Numbered from the stretch's first letter, positions 41,830 to 51,794 are shown. The stretch: DNA of 64,000 bases from Rhodopseudomonas palustris (GCA_016215605.1 JACRJB010000048.1:1-64000); one strand, 5' to 3'. Notes: a model not told the origin generated them from the sequence alone. Made by a program: numbers and translations.

Positions 41830-42768
41830 CTAGAGCGGCTGGATCACCACTTCGGCGCATAGCCGCTCGACATCGGCCGGCCGGCACAATTCGGTGCCGT
41901 GCATGGTGAGCGACGCCGAGCCCGACGCCAGCGCCAGCCGGAACGCGTCTTCGATCGGCCGCCCCTTGGCCAGGCTGAAGGCGATCGCACCGAGAAAGCT
42001 GTCGCCGGCGCCGACGGTGGAGACCTGATTGACCGGCAGCGCCGGCGAACGCAGCGCCTCGTCCCTGGTCACCAGCAGTGCGCCGAGATGACCGAGCGAC
42101 AGCGCCACGATCTCGACCTTGCCGGCCTCGATCTGCTGCCGCGCGGCGGCAACGTAGTCCCGATCGCTTTCGAGCGGCCGGCCCGCCAGTTCCTGCATCT
42201 CGCGCAGGTTCGGCTTGATCAGCGTGACGCCGTGCGCCAGCGCCGCCACCAGCGGAGCTCCGGAGGTGTCGAGAAAGAACTTGGCGCCGATCCGCTTCGC
42301 CACCGCTGCGGCGTGCGCATAGAAATCGGTCGGCAGGCCCGGCGGCAGGCTGCCGCTGCCGACCACGATCTTCGGCACCGGATTGGTGCCGCCGAGAATT
42401 TCCAAGAGGCCGCGCCACTCGCCTTCGTCGAGCGCAAGGCCCGGGAGCACGAAGCGGAACTGGTTGCCGGTTTCGGTCTCGGTGACGGAGAAATCCTCGC
42501 GGGTTTCGGCCACCGCCTCGACGACGCGGCTCGGGATGTGCTCGCGGTCGAGCAGCGAGCGCAGCAATTGTCCGGTGAAGCCGCCGGCCGGATAGATCGC
42601 CTCGACGTCGCCGCCGAACCGCTTCACCACCCGCGCGACATTGATGCCGCCGCCGCCGGGGTCGCGCTGCTGAGCCGCGCAGCGCAACTTGCGGCTCGGC
42701 ACCATGCGGGCGACCGACGTCGACAGATCGATGGCGGGGTTGGGCGTGAGGGTGACGACTTCGGCCAT
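41830..42768 (-). CDS. PfkB-family sugar kinase (1-phosphofructokinase/Pfk2-like)
   Basis: A 312-aa ribokinase-fold kinase. The N-terminus [16 protein letters not shown] and the sugar site [16 protein letters not shown] are of the LacC/FruK/PfkB type. The catalytic base lies in [12 protein letters not shown]. It would phosphorylate a sugar phosphate such as fructose 6-phosphate or tagatose 6-phosphate. It is 116 bases before the molybdoenzyme and diverges from a GH4 glycosidase, so a link to sugar use is plausible. Confidence 0.9.
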   Translation of the reverse strand: MAEVVTLTPNPAIDLSTSVARMVPSRKLRCAAQQRDPGGGGINVARVVKRFGGDVEAIYPAGGFTGQLLRSLLDREHIPSRVVEAVAETREDFSVTETETGNQFRFVLPGLALDEGEWRGLLEILGGTNPVPKIVVGSGSLPPGLPTDFYAHAAAVAKRIGAKFFLDTSGAPLVAALAHGVTLIKPNLREMQELAGRPLESDRDYVAAARQQIEAGKVEIVALSLGHLGALLVTRDEALRSPALPVNQVSTVGAGDSFLGAIAFSLAKGRPIEDAFRLALASGSASLTMHGTELCRPADVERLCAEVVIQPL

Positions 42769-43035
42769 CGGCGACGATCTCCAGTTCTGGCTTGCGGGGT
42801 GAGGGCATGCAGGCGCATCGCAGCCTGCCTCGGCGAGACATCGGACGGACGCCGAGTGTCACGCCGCTGGGTGCCGATGCCGTTGACTCACGTCAACGCC
42901 GGATCGCCGGGCTGCGATCCACTCTGGTCGACGGGTGTCATGAGTTCGCGCCCGCCCCCGATCGGCAGCGCGCCGGAGGGATGGTGGCAGAGCCCGCCAT
43001 TGGCGGCTCGGCGACGTGGCGAAGGATCGACCTGC

Positions 43036-44316
43036 ATGGCGAAAGCGACCAAGATCGTGTTCCTCGGCGCCAGCAGTGCGTCATTCGGCCTCAGCATGCT
43101 GCGCGATCTGTTCGGCACGCCGGAGCTGCGCGGTTCGACGCTGGTGATGGTCGGCCTCGACGCGGCGATGCTCGGCAAAATGGCCGAACTCGCCAAACTG
43201 CTCAACGCCACCGCCGGCGCCGGCTTCATCATCGAACAGACCACCGACCGCCGCGCCGCGCTGGATGGCGCAAGCTTCGTCGTCAACGCCACCGCGATCG
43301 ATCGCAACCGGCTGTGGAAGCTCGACTTCGAGGTGCCGAAGACATACGGCATCCGCCACACGCTCGGCGAGAACGGCGGCCCCGGCGGGCTGTTCTTCAC
43401 CCTGCGCACGCTGCCTCTGGTGTTCGATTTCGTCCGCGACATCGAACAACTCTGCCCGAATGCGCTGTTGCTCAACTTCTCCAATCCGGAAAGCCGGATC
43501 GTGCTGGCGCTCGGACGCTACACCAAGGTCCGCTGCATCGGGCTGTGTCACGGCATCTTCATGGGCCGCGATGCGGTCGCCGACATCATGGGACTGCCGC
43601 GCGAACGCGTCGAGGTCTGGGGCGCGGGGCTCAATCACTTTCAGTGTCTGCTGCAGATCCGCGATCGCATCACCGGCGAAGACCTCGCGCCGCGGCTGCG
43701 CGAGGCGGAGCAAAGCTTCGATCCGGGCGCTTGGCGCTTCACCCGCCGGTTGTATCGCGCGTTCGGCCATTGGCTGACCTGCAGCGACGACCACCTCGGC
43801 GAGTATCTGGCCTATGGCTGGGAGGCGGGGGAGAAAGGCTACGACTTCGCCCAGGACGAACGCTGGCGCGGCGAGTTCGTCGCGCAGCTCGACGGCGTAC
43901 TCGCCGGGACGACGGCGATTCCGCGCTGGTGGACCGAGCCGTCAGGCGAGCGCGGCGCAGCGGTCATCGCCGGCGTGCTGCACGATCAGAAGCGCCAAAT
44001 CGAATCCGGCATCGTGATGAACCGCGGGGTGATCCCCAATCTGCCCGCCGAACTCGCGGTCGAAGTGCCGGTGACGGTCGACGCCGCCGGCGTGCATCCG
44101 GTGTCGCTCGGTCCGCTGCCCGATCCGATCGCCAAGCTGATGACGATGCAGGCCAATGTGCAGCAGCTCGCCGTCGAGGCGGCGGTGCACGCCTCGAAAG
44201 AGATCGCGCTGCAGGCGCTGCTGATCGACCCGGTCGTCAACTCCGCGGTCGCCGCCGAGAATATCCTCGACGAGCTGTGGGAGATCAACCGACCGTATAT
44301 CCGGACGTGCGTGTAG
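43036..44316 (+). CDS. Glycoside hydrolase family 4 (NAD-dependent alpha-glycosidase)
   Basis: A 426-aa GH4 enzyme. This family cleaves alpha-glycosides by a redox mechanism using NAD and a divalent metal. The NAD-binding fold is [12 protein letters not shown]. The metal ligands are the cysteine in GLCHGIF and the histidine in [14 protein letters not shown] is the N-P-x-S-like block. The start ATG 43036 ([11 protein letters not shown]) gives the usual length. No sugar transporter is nearby. The substrate could be alpha-galactoside, alpha-glucoside or galacturonide. Confidence 0.87.
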   Translation: MAKATKIVFLGASSASFGLSMLRDLFGTPELRGSTLVMVGLDAAMLGKMAELAKLLNATAGAGFIIEQTTDRRAALDGASFVVNATAIDRNRLWKLDFEVPKTYGIRHTLGENGGPGGLFFTLRTLPLVFDFVRDIEQLCPNALLLNFSNPESRIVLALGRYTKVRCIGLCHGIFMGRDAVADIMGLPRERVEVWGAGLNHFQCLLQIRDRITGEDLAPRLREAEQSFDPGAWRFTRRLYRAFGHWLTCSDDHLGEYLAYGWEAGEKGYDFAQDERWRGEFVAQLDGVLAGTTAIPRWWTEPSGERGAAVIAGVLHDQKRQIESGIVMNRGVIPNLPAELAVEVPVTVDAAGVHPVSLGPLPDPIAKLMTMQANVQQLAVEAAVHASKEIALQALLIDPVVNSAVAAENILDELWEINRPYIRTCV

Positions 44317-44337
44317 CGCAAAGCAACAACGCTTCGC

Positions 44338-44418
44338 CGTCATTGCGAGCGAAGCGAAGCAATCCAGAGCGTCGTGCTCGGAGCCCCTGGATTGCTTCGC
44401 CTGCGGCTCGCAATGACG
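44338..44418. repeat. Dispersed palindromic repeat, family A, copy 2
   Basis: CGTCATTGCGAGCGAAGCGA and AGCAATCCA on the left pair with TGGATTGCTTCG and CTCGCAATGACG on the right. It is closely related to the copy at 4949-5032 and lies between convergent GH4 and universal stress protein genes. Confidence 0.88.
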
Positions 44419-44454
44419 GTGGCGAGGCCCGACGGGACTGCCGGACCATCGCCC

Positions 44455-45279
44455 TCAATGCGACATCAACACGGGGACCGTCATCGACGACAGCATTTCC
44501 CGGGTCACGCCGCCGAGCACGAATTCGCGCAGGCGCGAATGGCCGTAGCCGCCCATCACCAGCAGGTCGGCCGACGAATCCGCGACATGCGACAGGATCG
44601 AGCCGGCGACGCCGATATCCGGCGCGGTGATCATCTTGATGTCGAGCTTGATGCCGTGGCGCGCCAGATGATTGGCCATCTCGATGCCGCGCAGTTCATT
44701 GTCGTCGCGGACCTTGTGATCGCGCACGATCAGCAGTTCGACCGCGCCGGCGCGGCGCAGGAACGGCCGCGCATCGTTGATCGCGCGGGTGGCGGCACGG
44801 CTGCCGTCCCAGCCGCAGACCACCCGGTCGAGCTTGACCGGCGTCTTCTGGATGTACGGCACGATCAGCACCGGGCGGCCGGAATCGAACAGCACCTGCT
44901 CGATCAGGATATCGTTGTCGCCGTTGTCCGGGTCGGACTGCATGATCACCGACAGGTCGAACCGCCGCGCCATCCGCGGAAACCGGCCGGAGGTGCCGTA
45001 GGGCGTCTCCAAGAGATGATGCTCGGCGGAAACGCCCTCGCGCTTACATGCCGCTTCGAACCGCTCCACCGCCGCGCGCGCCGCGGCTTCGTTCGCCGCC
45101 AGCATCTTGGTCATCACGTCGGACGGGAAGTCCGGCATCGTGAAGCTCGGCAGCGCCTCGGAGGCGAAGCAGACGCCGGAGAGGTGCGCGTCGAACGTCT
45201 CCGCGATCGCGATCGCGACGTTGGTGACTTCGTCGCGCTCCGGGCTGCGTTCGAGATTGACGATGAGATCCTTGATCAT
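44455..45279 (-). CDS. Universal stress protein (tandem UspA domains)
   Basis: A 274-aa protein with two UspA folds. The second domain carries the ATP-binding pattern MGGYGHSRLREFVLGGVTREM, while the first lacks it. It begins MIKDLIVNLERSPERDEV. Such double-domain proteins respond to starvation or low oxygen in related bacteria. It is transcribed alone. Confidence 0.9.
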   Translation of the reverse strand: MIKDLIVNLERSPERDEVTNVAIAIAETFDAHLSGVCFASEALPSFTMPDFPSDVMTKMLAANEAAARAAVERFEAACKREGVSAEHHLLETPYGTSGRFPRMARRFDLSVIMQSDPDNGDNDILIEQVLFDSGRPVLIVPYIQKTPVKLDRVVCGWDGSRAATRAINDARPFLRRAGAVELLIVRDHKVRDDNELRGIEMANHLARHGIKLDIKMITAPDIGVAGSILSHVADSSADLLVMGGYGHSRLREFVLGGVTREMLSSMTVPVLMSH

Positions 45280-45418
45280 GCTGCTCCCCGTGATGTTGGC
45301 CGGTTGTCGTTGCGGCCGCTTGCGAATGAATTGCCGCGCGGGGCCGCCTGCCCGAGCGGCTGTATAGCACTGCGACGCGACGATGAAGCCGGGCCGCGGT
45401 GTCGCGCCGATGCATGCC

Positions 45419-46153
45419 TCATGTGCTCTCCGTGCCGGCTGGCACGTCCTGATCGAGATCGGACGCCGTCCAGCCTTCGTCGCCGATCAGCGGCACGAAG
45501 CGCACATCGCTGAGATGCTCGAAACGGAAATCGCGGTCGCCGGTACGCGTCAGCCGGACCAGCCGCTGCGCCTGCTGATCGGATCCGACCGGCATCACCA
45601 GCCGGCCGCCGATCGCAAGCTGCGCCTTCAGCGACTCCGGCACCTGCGGTCCGCCCGCCGCGACCACGATCGCCTCATACGGCGCGCCCTCCGGCCAACC
45701 GCGCGAGCCATCACCCTGATGGACCTGGACGTTGCGAAGGCCGAGCGATGCGAGTGCAGCGGCGGCCTTGTCGGCGAGCGCCCCGATCCGTTCCACGGTG
45801 ACGACATCGCCCGCGATGGCGGCGAGTACCGCGGCGGCATAGCCTGAGCCGGCACCGATCTCGAGCACGTGTTCGCCGCCCTTCAACTGCAACGCTTCGA
45901 CCATCGCGGCAACAATGTAGGGCTGCGAGATCGTCTGACCGCAGCCGATCGGCAGCGGCGAATCGTCGTAAGCCAGATCGCGCGTCCGCTCCGGCAGAAA
46001 CGCCTCGCGCGGCACCCGGCGCATCGCCGCGAGCACCAGCGGATCGCGAACGCCGCGCGCGCTGATCTGCTGCGCGATCATCGATTCGCGCCGCGCGTTG
46101 AAGGACGTCGCATCGTCGCTGACGGGTGGATGTTCGGAGCCCGGAGATGCCAT
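45419..46153 (-). CDS. pcm: Protein-L-isoaspartate O-methyltransferase
   Basis: Pcm repairs isoaspartyl residues using SAM. The 244-aa protein has the family N-terminal region with VLAAMRRVPREAFLP and QTISQPYIVAAM, then VLEIGAGSGYAAAVLA (SAM site) and PEGAPYEAIVVAAGGPQVP. Start at ATG 46153 (MASPGSEHPP). A Ser/Asp extension of about 20 residues precedes the conserved part. Confidence 0.93.
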   Translation of the reverse strand: MASPGSEHPPVSDDATSFNARRESMIAQQISARGVRDPLVLAAMRRVPREAFLPERTRDLAYDDSPLPIGCGQTISQPYIVAAMVEALQLKGGEHVLEIGAGSGYAAAVLAAIAGDVVTVERIGALADKAAAALASLGLRNVQVHQGDGSRGWPEGAPYEAIVVAAGGPQVPESLKAQLAIGGRLVMPVGSDQQAQRLVRLTRTGDRDFRFEHLSDVRFVPLIGDEGWTASDLDQDVPAGTEST

Positions 46154-46397
46154 CGCAACCTCCTCTGGTCGTCGGTCGTGACGATGTCGGCCCTGCGCCA
46201 ACCCGAGCCGCAGTCGATCCTAGAGCCGCCGGCGGTCTCTCGATTGATCCGCATCAAGGCATCAGGCTGCACGGTTCGGCCGCGACGCGAGTCTGCCGTA
46301 TTCCGATGCGAGCGTCCATTGCGCGACGAAGGGTCCGCCGCGACCCGACCCAGATCTCGGCTGCTGCGGATGATCGTCGCGCGTGGAGGAGACCGGG

Positions 46398-46619
46398 ATG
46401 CCTTACAGCTCGATCGACGACCTTCCCCCGCCGCTGCAGGTGCGGCTGCCGCTGCACGCGCAGGAAATCTATCTCGCCGCCTTCAACAACGCCTTCGCCG
46501 AATATTCCGACCGCACGCCCGAGGACCAGGAAAGCACCGCCCACCGCGTCGCCTGGGCGGCGGTGAAGAAACAGTACCGCAAGAAGGACGAGCGCTGGGT
46601 GGCGCGGGATCCGGCCTGA
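46398..46619 (+). CDS. ChaB family protein
   Basis: A 73-aa protein with the ChaB fold pattern: DLPPPLQVRLPLHAQEIYLAAFNNAF (given here by its key residues D-L-P-x-x-x-Q and A-Q-x-I-Y-x-x-A-x-N-x-A), then an A-x-x-x-A-W-x-x-V-x-x-x-Y block and a basic end. ChaB was named as a cation-transport regulator in E. coli, but its function is uncertain. GGAGGA precedes the ATG. Confidence 0.85.
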   Translation: MPYSSIDDLPPPLQVRLPLHAQEIYLAAFNNAFAEYSDRTPEDQESTAHRVAWAAVKKQYRKKDERWVARDPA

Positions 46620-46746
46620 CCGCGCGAGATTGCCCCAATCATGCGAGTGCGGAAGATCGTTCGCCGACGTTGTACCGGCGGTCGTCTTGGCGCACCGGAG
46701 ATCACTTCCTAAATGACAGGTCGGGCGAACGACCGAGGTTGATCAC

Positions 46747-47184
46747 ATGTCCGATCGTCTGATCGTGTGTACGCATTGCGGCGGCGTCAACCGCCTGCCC
46801 GAGCAGCGCCCGGCGCTGGACGCCAAATGCGGCAAGTGCAGCAACAAACTGTTCGAAGGCCATCCGGCCGACGTCAGCGGCGACATCTTCGACAAGCAGA
46901 TTGCACGCAGCACCGTGCCGGTGCTGGTCGACGTCTGGGCGCCGTGGTGCGGCCCCTGCCGGGCGATGGCGCCAGCCTACGAGATGGCGGCGCGCGAACT
47001 CGAGCCGATGGTCCGGCTGATCAAGCTGAACTCCGACAACGAGCAGCAGATCGCCGCCAGGCTCGGGATCAGCGGCATCCCGACCATGCTGCTGTTCGAG
47101 AACGGCCGCGAGCGCGCGCGGACCTCCGGCGCGATGCCGGCGCAGGCGATCGTGCGGTGGGTGCGCGAGCATCTGCCGGGCTGA
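46747..47184 (+). CDS. trxC: Thioredoxin 2 (TrxC type)
   Basis: A 145-aa thioredoxin with an N-terminal zinc-binding part (C-x-x-C at CTHCGG and CGKC) and the redox centre WCGPC. TrxC protects against oxidative damage. It lies 127 bases after chaB and converges on the Lrp gene with 6 bases between stops. Confidence 0.95.
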   Translation: MSDRLIVCTHCGGVNRLPEQRPALDAKCGKCSNKLFEGHPADVSGDIFDKQIARSTVPVLVDVWAPWCGPCRAMAPAYEMAARELEPMVRLIKLNSDNEQQIAARLGISGIPTMLLFENGRERARTSGAMPAQAIVRWVREHLPG

Positions 47185-47190
47185 ACCGCG

Positions 47191-47679
47191 CTACGCCGGT
47201 TTCGGCAGCGGCAGCGGGCCGTCGAGCTTGTAGCTGCGCATCGCGAACGAGGTGCGGATGTCGCGCACCGTCGGCAGCGCCAGCAGGCCGCGCAGCACGG
47301 TGGCCTCGTAGCTGGCGATGTCCGGCACCACCACTTCGAGCAGGAAGTCGGCGTCGCCGGACACCAGATGGCAGGCGATCACTTCCGGCATGTTGCGCAC
47401 CGCGGCAATGAACGCCTCCGCGTTGTCGCGCGAATGCCGCTCGACCCGGATGCCCGCAAAGGCCGTGACCGCCAGCCCGACCGCGGCGCGGTCGATCAAC
47501 GCCCGATAGCCCGCCACCACGCCGGACTCTTCCAGCAGCTTCACCCGCCGTGAGCAGGGTGACGGCGACAGCCCGACCCGTTCGGCCAGGGTGATGTTGG
47601 GGATCCGGGCGTCGGCCTGCAGCTCGGCCAGGATCTTCAGGTCGATCGCGTCCAGGCTGAATTTGGCAGGATCGTTCAT
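47191..47679 (-). CDS. Lrp/AsnC-family regulator of methionine gamma-lyase
   Basis: A 162-aa Lrp-type regulator. The helix-turn-helix covers about residues 8-58 (LDAIDLKILAELQADARIP and LAERVGLSPSPCSRRVK). A RAM/AsnC effector domain follows. It diverges from the methionine gamma-lyase gene across 109 bases with a perfect 9-base inverted repeat. The effector is likely an amino acid such as methionine. Confidence 0.93.
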   Translation of the reverse strand: MNDPAKFSLDAIDLKILAELQADARIPNITLAERVGLSPSPCSRRVKLLEESGVVAGYRALIDRAAVGLAVTAFAGIRVERHSRDNAEAFIAAVRNMPEVIACHLVSGDADFLLEVVVPDIASYEATVLRGLLALPTVRDIRTSFAMRSYKLDGPLPLPKPA

Positions 47680-47703
47680 ATGTTGCGCAGCAAATTTCCA
47701 ACT

Positions 47704-47751
47704 ATCGCCAATTCATAGATATTGAGTGGCATGTTTGGCAAGATTGGCGAT
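47704..47751. promoter_or_regulatory. Inverted repeat, candidate Lrp-type operator
   Basis: ATCGCCAAT (47704-47712) and ATTGGCGAT (47743-47751) are exact reverse complements, 30 bases apart, in the gap of the divergent Lrp and methionine gamma-lyase genes. The centre contains an AT-rich segment. This layout suits an Lrp-family octamer. Confidence 0.6.
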
Positions 47752-47788
47752 CGTCTGCGCGCGATAATGGCGGCAAAGGAGCCTTCCC

Positions 47789-48988
47789 ATGAGCCATCTC
47801 ACCAGCCGCCCCGCGCCGAACAGCCTCGGCTTCGCCACCCGCGCCATTCACCATGGTTACGACCCGCAGCTGCATCTCGGCAGCCTCAACCCGCCGGTGT
47901 TCCTGACCTCGACCTATGCGTTCGACAGCGCCGCCGAGGGCGCGGCGCGGTTCGCCGGCGAGGCCGACGGTTTCATCTATGGCCGGGTCGGCAATCCGAC
48001 GGTGGCGATCCTGGAGCGGCGGCTCGCCGAGCTGGAAGGCGGCGAGGCCGCGCTCGCCACCTCCTCGGGCGTCGGCGCGCTCACCGCCCTGATCTGGACG
48101 CTGCTGAACAGCGGCGACGAGATCGTCGCCGACCAGATGCTGTATGGCTGCACCTTCGGCCTGTTCGAGCATCATCTGCCGCGCTTCGGCATCCATGTCC
48201 GATTTGTCGACCTCACCGATCCGGCCGGCCTCACTGCGGCGCTGGGCGCGAAGACCAGGATGGTGTTCACCGAGACGCCGTCGAACCCCAACATGCGCGT
48301 GGTCGACATCGCCGCCATCGCCGACATCGCCCGCCGCGCTGGCGCGCTGTTCGTCGTCGACAACACCTATTGCACGCCGTATCTGCAGCGCCCGCTCGAA
48401 CTCGGCGCCGACATCGTCACCCATTCGGCGACGAAATATCTTGGAGGCCATGGCGATCTGCTGGCCGGCGCGGTGATCGCGTCGAAGGAGATCATCGACC
48501 GGCTGCGCTTCACCGGCGTCAAGGAACTGAACGGCGCCTGCATCTCGGCGTTCGACGCCTTCCTGATCCTGCGCGGGCTGAAGACGCTGACGCTGCGGAT
48601 GGACCGCCACAGCGCCACCGCGGAAAAACTCGCGCACGACCTCGAAGCCCATCCGGCCGTCGCCCGCGTGTACTACCCCGGCCTCGCCAGCCACCCGCAG
48701 CACGCCCTGGCGCAACGACAGATGCGCGCAATGGGCGGCATGATCGCGCTCGAACTGAAAGGCGGCCTCGCTGCCGGCCGCGCCCTGATGGACAAGGTGC
48801 GGATCGCCACCCGCGCCGTCAGCCTCGGCGACGCCGAGACGCTGATCCAGCACCCGGCCAGCATGACCCACGCCACCTACGACCCCGACGAACGCGCCCG
48901 GCACGGCTTTACCGACGGGCTGATTCGAATCTCGGTGGGGCTGGAGGACTATGAGGATCTGCGGGAGGATTTGTTGGGGGCGCTGTGA
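47789..48988 (+). CDS. Methionine gamma-lyase
   Basis: A 399-aa PLP enzyme that splits methionine to methanethiol, 2-oxobutyrate and ammonia. The Cys/Met-metabolism fold is clear: YGRVGNPT, PLP lysine K216 in SATKYLGGHGD, and DNTYCTPYLQRPLELGAD. C121 in LYGCTFGLFEH is the cysteine typical of true methionine gamma-lyases, which argues against cystathionine gamma-lyase. The divergent Lrp gene is a usual partner. Confidence 0.93.
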   Translation: MSHLTSRPAPNSLGFATRAIHHGYDPQLHLGSLNPPVFLTSTYAFDSAAEGAARFAGEADGFIYGRVGNPTVAILERRLAELEGGEAALATSSGVGALTALIWTLLNSGDEIVADQMLYGCTFGLFEHHLPRFGIHVRFVDLTDPAGLTAALGAKTRMVFTETPSNPNMRVVDIAAIADIARRAGALFVVDNTYCTPYLQRPLELGADIVTHSATKYLGGHGDLLAGAVIASKEIIDRLRFTGVKELNGACISAFDAFLILRGLKTLTLRMDRHSATAEKLAHDLEAHPAVARVYYPGLASHPQHALAQRQMRAMGGMIALELKGGLAAGRALMDKVRIATRAVSLGDAETLIQHPASMTHATYDPDERARHGFTDGLIRISVGLEDYEDLREDLLGAL

Positions 48989-49131
48989 GCGCCAACTCGC
49001 ACGCGAGATGCGCGCAACGGAACAACCTGCTCACGAACTCCGGCTGCCAATCAGTTCCGATGGCTTTCGTCGTTGCGCGGCAGCAGCGGTTCCAATTTGG
49101 TGTTCCTGGCGAAGGTTCACGCAAATTATAC

Positions 49132-49161
49132 CACGATGAAGGACGCTCTTATCACGATGAA
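49132..49161. promoter_or_regulatory. Direct repeat CACGATGAA, candidate control site
   Basis: CACGATGAA occurs at 49132-49140 and 49153-49161, 21 bases (two helical turns) apart, each preceded by TTAT. It lies about 80-110 bases before the PAS-GGDEF-EAL gene. This could be a regulator site or chance. Confidence 0.35.
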
Positions 49162-49241
49162 AGTTGTCGCTCTGATGCCCAGCCGCCTCATGTTACGAAT
49201 CAGGCTGTATCAGTGGGCGCGTACGTCTTGGTTGGGGACAG

Positions 49242-51794
49242 ATGGCCGTTCGTGGAGCGTCATTGCGGCAGCCTTACACACGGGAAGCGCGGGGGTGGCA
49301 TCAGGAGTGGTCTCTTCGTCGCGCGATGAAGATGGCTCGCATCGGGTATTGGGAGTCGTACAACGCCGCCGCGACTGATTTCTGGATGTCGCCCGAGGTC
49401 GCGTCCCTCTACGAGTTGCAAACGCCGACCAACTCCATTCCGACCGCTGCGATGCGCGATCGTCACCCGGCGGAAAGCCGCGATGTCCTGCAGGCCCACT
49501 ACGCGGTGTGCTGGACCGAGGGACGGCCGTTTGCGGTCGAGACGAAACTTCTCAAGGCTGACGGCGCCCAGCTCGACTGCGTCGTGCACGGCGAACCGGA
49601 GTTCGATTCCAACGGGCGGGTTCAGCGCGTCTTCGGCGTCGTCCGGGACGTCACTCCGGAGGCTTCGGCGCTGCGGCAGTTGGCGGATAGCGAGCAACGT
49701 CTCGCGGATTTCGTCAGCACCGCTTCGGACTGGTGCTGGGAAAGCGGCCCCGACCACCGGCTGCTTCCCTATCCGAAGTCACTCGATGGGAACTCGGCCC
49801 TGCAGACCGTCGCGTCCGGCGGAAAGGCGCGCTGGGAGCTGTCTTTCGCGCCGGAAGAGCAAGGTTCGATGGCCCAGCACAGGGCGGACATGGAGGCCCA
49901 TCGCCCGTTCCGCGACTTCATCTACACCTCGATCGGGGATGACGGTTCGCGGATCAGTATCAGCACGAGCGGCAAGCCGATCTTTGCCGATGACGGAACG
50001 TTCCTCGGCTATCGCGGCACGGCGAGCGATATCACACAGCTCGAGGTCGCTCGCGCACTGCTGGACCAGCGGACGCGCGCCCTCGAAGAGGCTCATCAGC
50101 TCGGCAAGATTGGGACCTGGAATCACCGGCTGGAGACGGGTCGAACCGTCTGGTCGCCTGAACTCTATCAGCTCCTCGGCTTGGAGCCCGGCGCGTTCGA
50201 ACCGACCTATGAAAACACCACGTCCTATTTTCTGGACGACGACGCCCAGCGTCTTCTGAAGCTGCAGGGCCGCGTGCTTCGCGGCAGCACGACGGAAGCC
50301 GCAGACATCCGAATTCAGCACGCCGACGGCGCGCCGCGCGATCTGGCGATCATCTGCAAGGCCGAGATCTCCAACGGAAAGATCGTCGGCCTCATCGGCA
50401 CCGCTCAGGACGTCACCGATCGCAAGGAGGCCGAGCGCAGGCTCGAGCAGCTCGCCTACACCGATCCGTTGACGGGACTTGCCAATCGCGCGCTCTTCAA
50501 ATGCAAACTCGCCGGTCTGTTTGAAGAACCGTTCTCGGACGACGGACACAACGCGCTGCTGCTCATCGACCTCGATCGCTTCAAGGAGGTCAACGACTCC
50601 CTCGGTCATTCCACCGGCGACAGCCTGCTGATTCATGTGGCGAAGATCTTGAGGCAGGAACTGGATCCGCAAGCCTTCATCGCCCGGATCGGCGGCGACG
50701 AGTTCGCAGTGCTGACGAACAGCCAATGTGCGTCCGCCGACGATCCGATCACCCTCGCCAATCGGATCATCGCCAAACTATCCGTCCCGGTCGAACTCGC
50801 CGAAGGCGAGGCCTGCATCGGCGCCACCATCGGTGTCGCCATCCTGCCAGAGCATGGAGCGACCGCGGAGAAGGCCTCGCGCAACGCCGACCTTGCGCTC
50901 TACATGGCCAAAGAGGCAGGGCGCGGCCGGGCGCAGCTGTTCGAGCCGATTTACGCCGAGGCGGTCGATCAGAAGCTGGATCTCGGCCGGCGCCTGCGCC
51001 AGGCCGTCGAGACCGGCGGCCTCACGACACACTACCAGCCCCAGATCGATCTGAAGAGCGGCAGGGTCGTTGGTTTCGAGGCACTGCTGCGGTGGAGCCA
51101 TCCCGAGCGCGGGCCGATTTCGCCTTCGGAGTTCATTCCGATCGCGGAAAGCTCCGGCCTGATCGTCGATCTCGGCCATTGGGTTCTGCGCGACGCCTGC
51201 AAGCAGATGCGCGCCTGGCTCGATGCCGGATTGCCGCCACGCTGCATCTCGGTGAACGTGTCTCCGGCGCAGATCTGGAATGGCGATTTCGAGGCGGTGG
51301 TGTCGGCTGTCCTCGCAGAGACCGGCCTGCCTGCAAAGCTGCTCTGCCTGGAGCTGACCGAGAATTTGTTCGTCGATCATACCAAGCAGAAAGTCAGTAC
51401 GACACTGGCCGCGCTGTCGAAGCTCGGCATCCAGCTCGCGCTCGACGATTTCGGCTCCGGCTATTCGTCGCTCGGCTATCTGACGCGCCTGCCATTCAAC
51501 TGCCTGAAGATCGACCGGACCTTCGTCGACGGCATCGCCACCGTGCCCGAGAAACGCAAGCTGCTCGGCGGTATCATCGCCCTGTCGCACGGCCTCGGCA
51601 TGTGCGTCGTGGCCGAAGGCGCCGAACTCGCCGCAGAGGTCGACCTGCTTGCCGCGTTCGATTGCGACTTCGTGCAGGGTTACGTGTTCTCGAAGCCCGT
51701 CGCGGCGGATCAGGCGCCGGGGGTGGCGGCGGAGATTGAGCGGGAAGCTGTGATGATGCAGGCGCGGCGCGCTCAATTGGCGGCTTGTTTGTAG
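49242..51794 (+). CDS. PAS-GGDEF-EAL cyclic-di-GMP turnover protein
   Basis: An 850-aa cytoplasmic signalling protein. Three PAS-like sensor regions are seen at about residues 27-140, 150-268 and 285-395. The GGDEF domain (about 402-565) has an intact GGDEF at 484-488, and there is no RxxD I-site before it. The EAL domain (about 580-835) has EAL at 613-615, ELTEN, DDFGSGYSSL, LKIDRTF and QGYVFSKP. Both catalytic sites look whole, so it could make or degrade c-di-GMP. The ATG at 49242 is the first start after an in-frame stop. Confidence 0.92.
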   Translation: MAVRGASLRQPYTREARGWHQEWSLRRAMKMARIGYWESYNAAATDFWMSPEVASLYELQTPTNSIPTAAMRDRHPAESRDVLQAHYAVCWTEGRPFAVETKLLKADGAQLDCVVHGEPEFDSNGRVQRVFGVVRDVTPEASALRQLADSEQRLADFVSTASDWCWESGPDHRLLPYPKSLDGNSALQTVASGGKARWELSFAPEEQGSMAQHRADMEAHRPFRDFIYTSIGDDGSRISISTSGKPIFADDGTFLGYRGTASDITQLEVARALLDQRTRALEEAHQLGKIGTWNHRLETGRTVWSPELYQLLGLEPGAFEPTYENTTSYFLDDDAQRLLKLQGRVLRGSTTEAADIRIQHADGAPRDLAIICKAEISNGKIVGLIGTAQDVTDRKEAERRLEQLAYTDPLTGLANRALFKCKLAGLFEEPFSDDGHNALLLIDLDRFKEVNDSLGHSTGDSLLIHVAKILRQELDPQAFIARIGGDEFAVLTNSQCASADDPITLANRIIAKLSVPVELAEGEACIGATIGVAILPEHGATAEKASRNADLALYMAKEAGRGRAQLFEPIYAEAVDQKLDLGRRLRQAVETGGLTTHYQPQIDLKSGRVVGFEALLRWSHPERGPISPSEFIPIAESSGLIVDLGHWVLRDACKQMRAWLDAGLPPRCISVNVSPAQIWNGDFEAVVSAVLAETGLPAKLLCLELTENLFVDHTKQKVSTTLAALSKLGIQLALDDFGSGYSSLGYLTRLPFNCLKIDRTFVDGIATVPEKRKLLGGIIALSHGLGMCVVAEGAELAAEVDLLAAFDCDFVQGYVFSKPVAADQAPGVAAEIEREAVMMQARRAQLAACL

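Noticed and set aside
41714-42862. N-terminal extension of the molybdoenzyme frame
   Set aside because: It overlaps the PfkB kinase gene, which has full kinase motifs; the conserved part begins at 41713.
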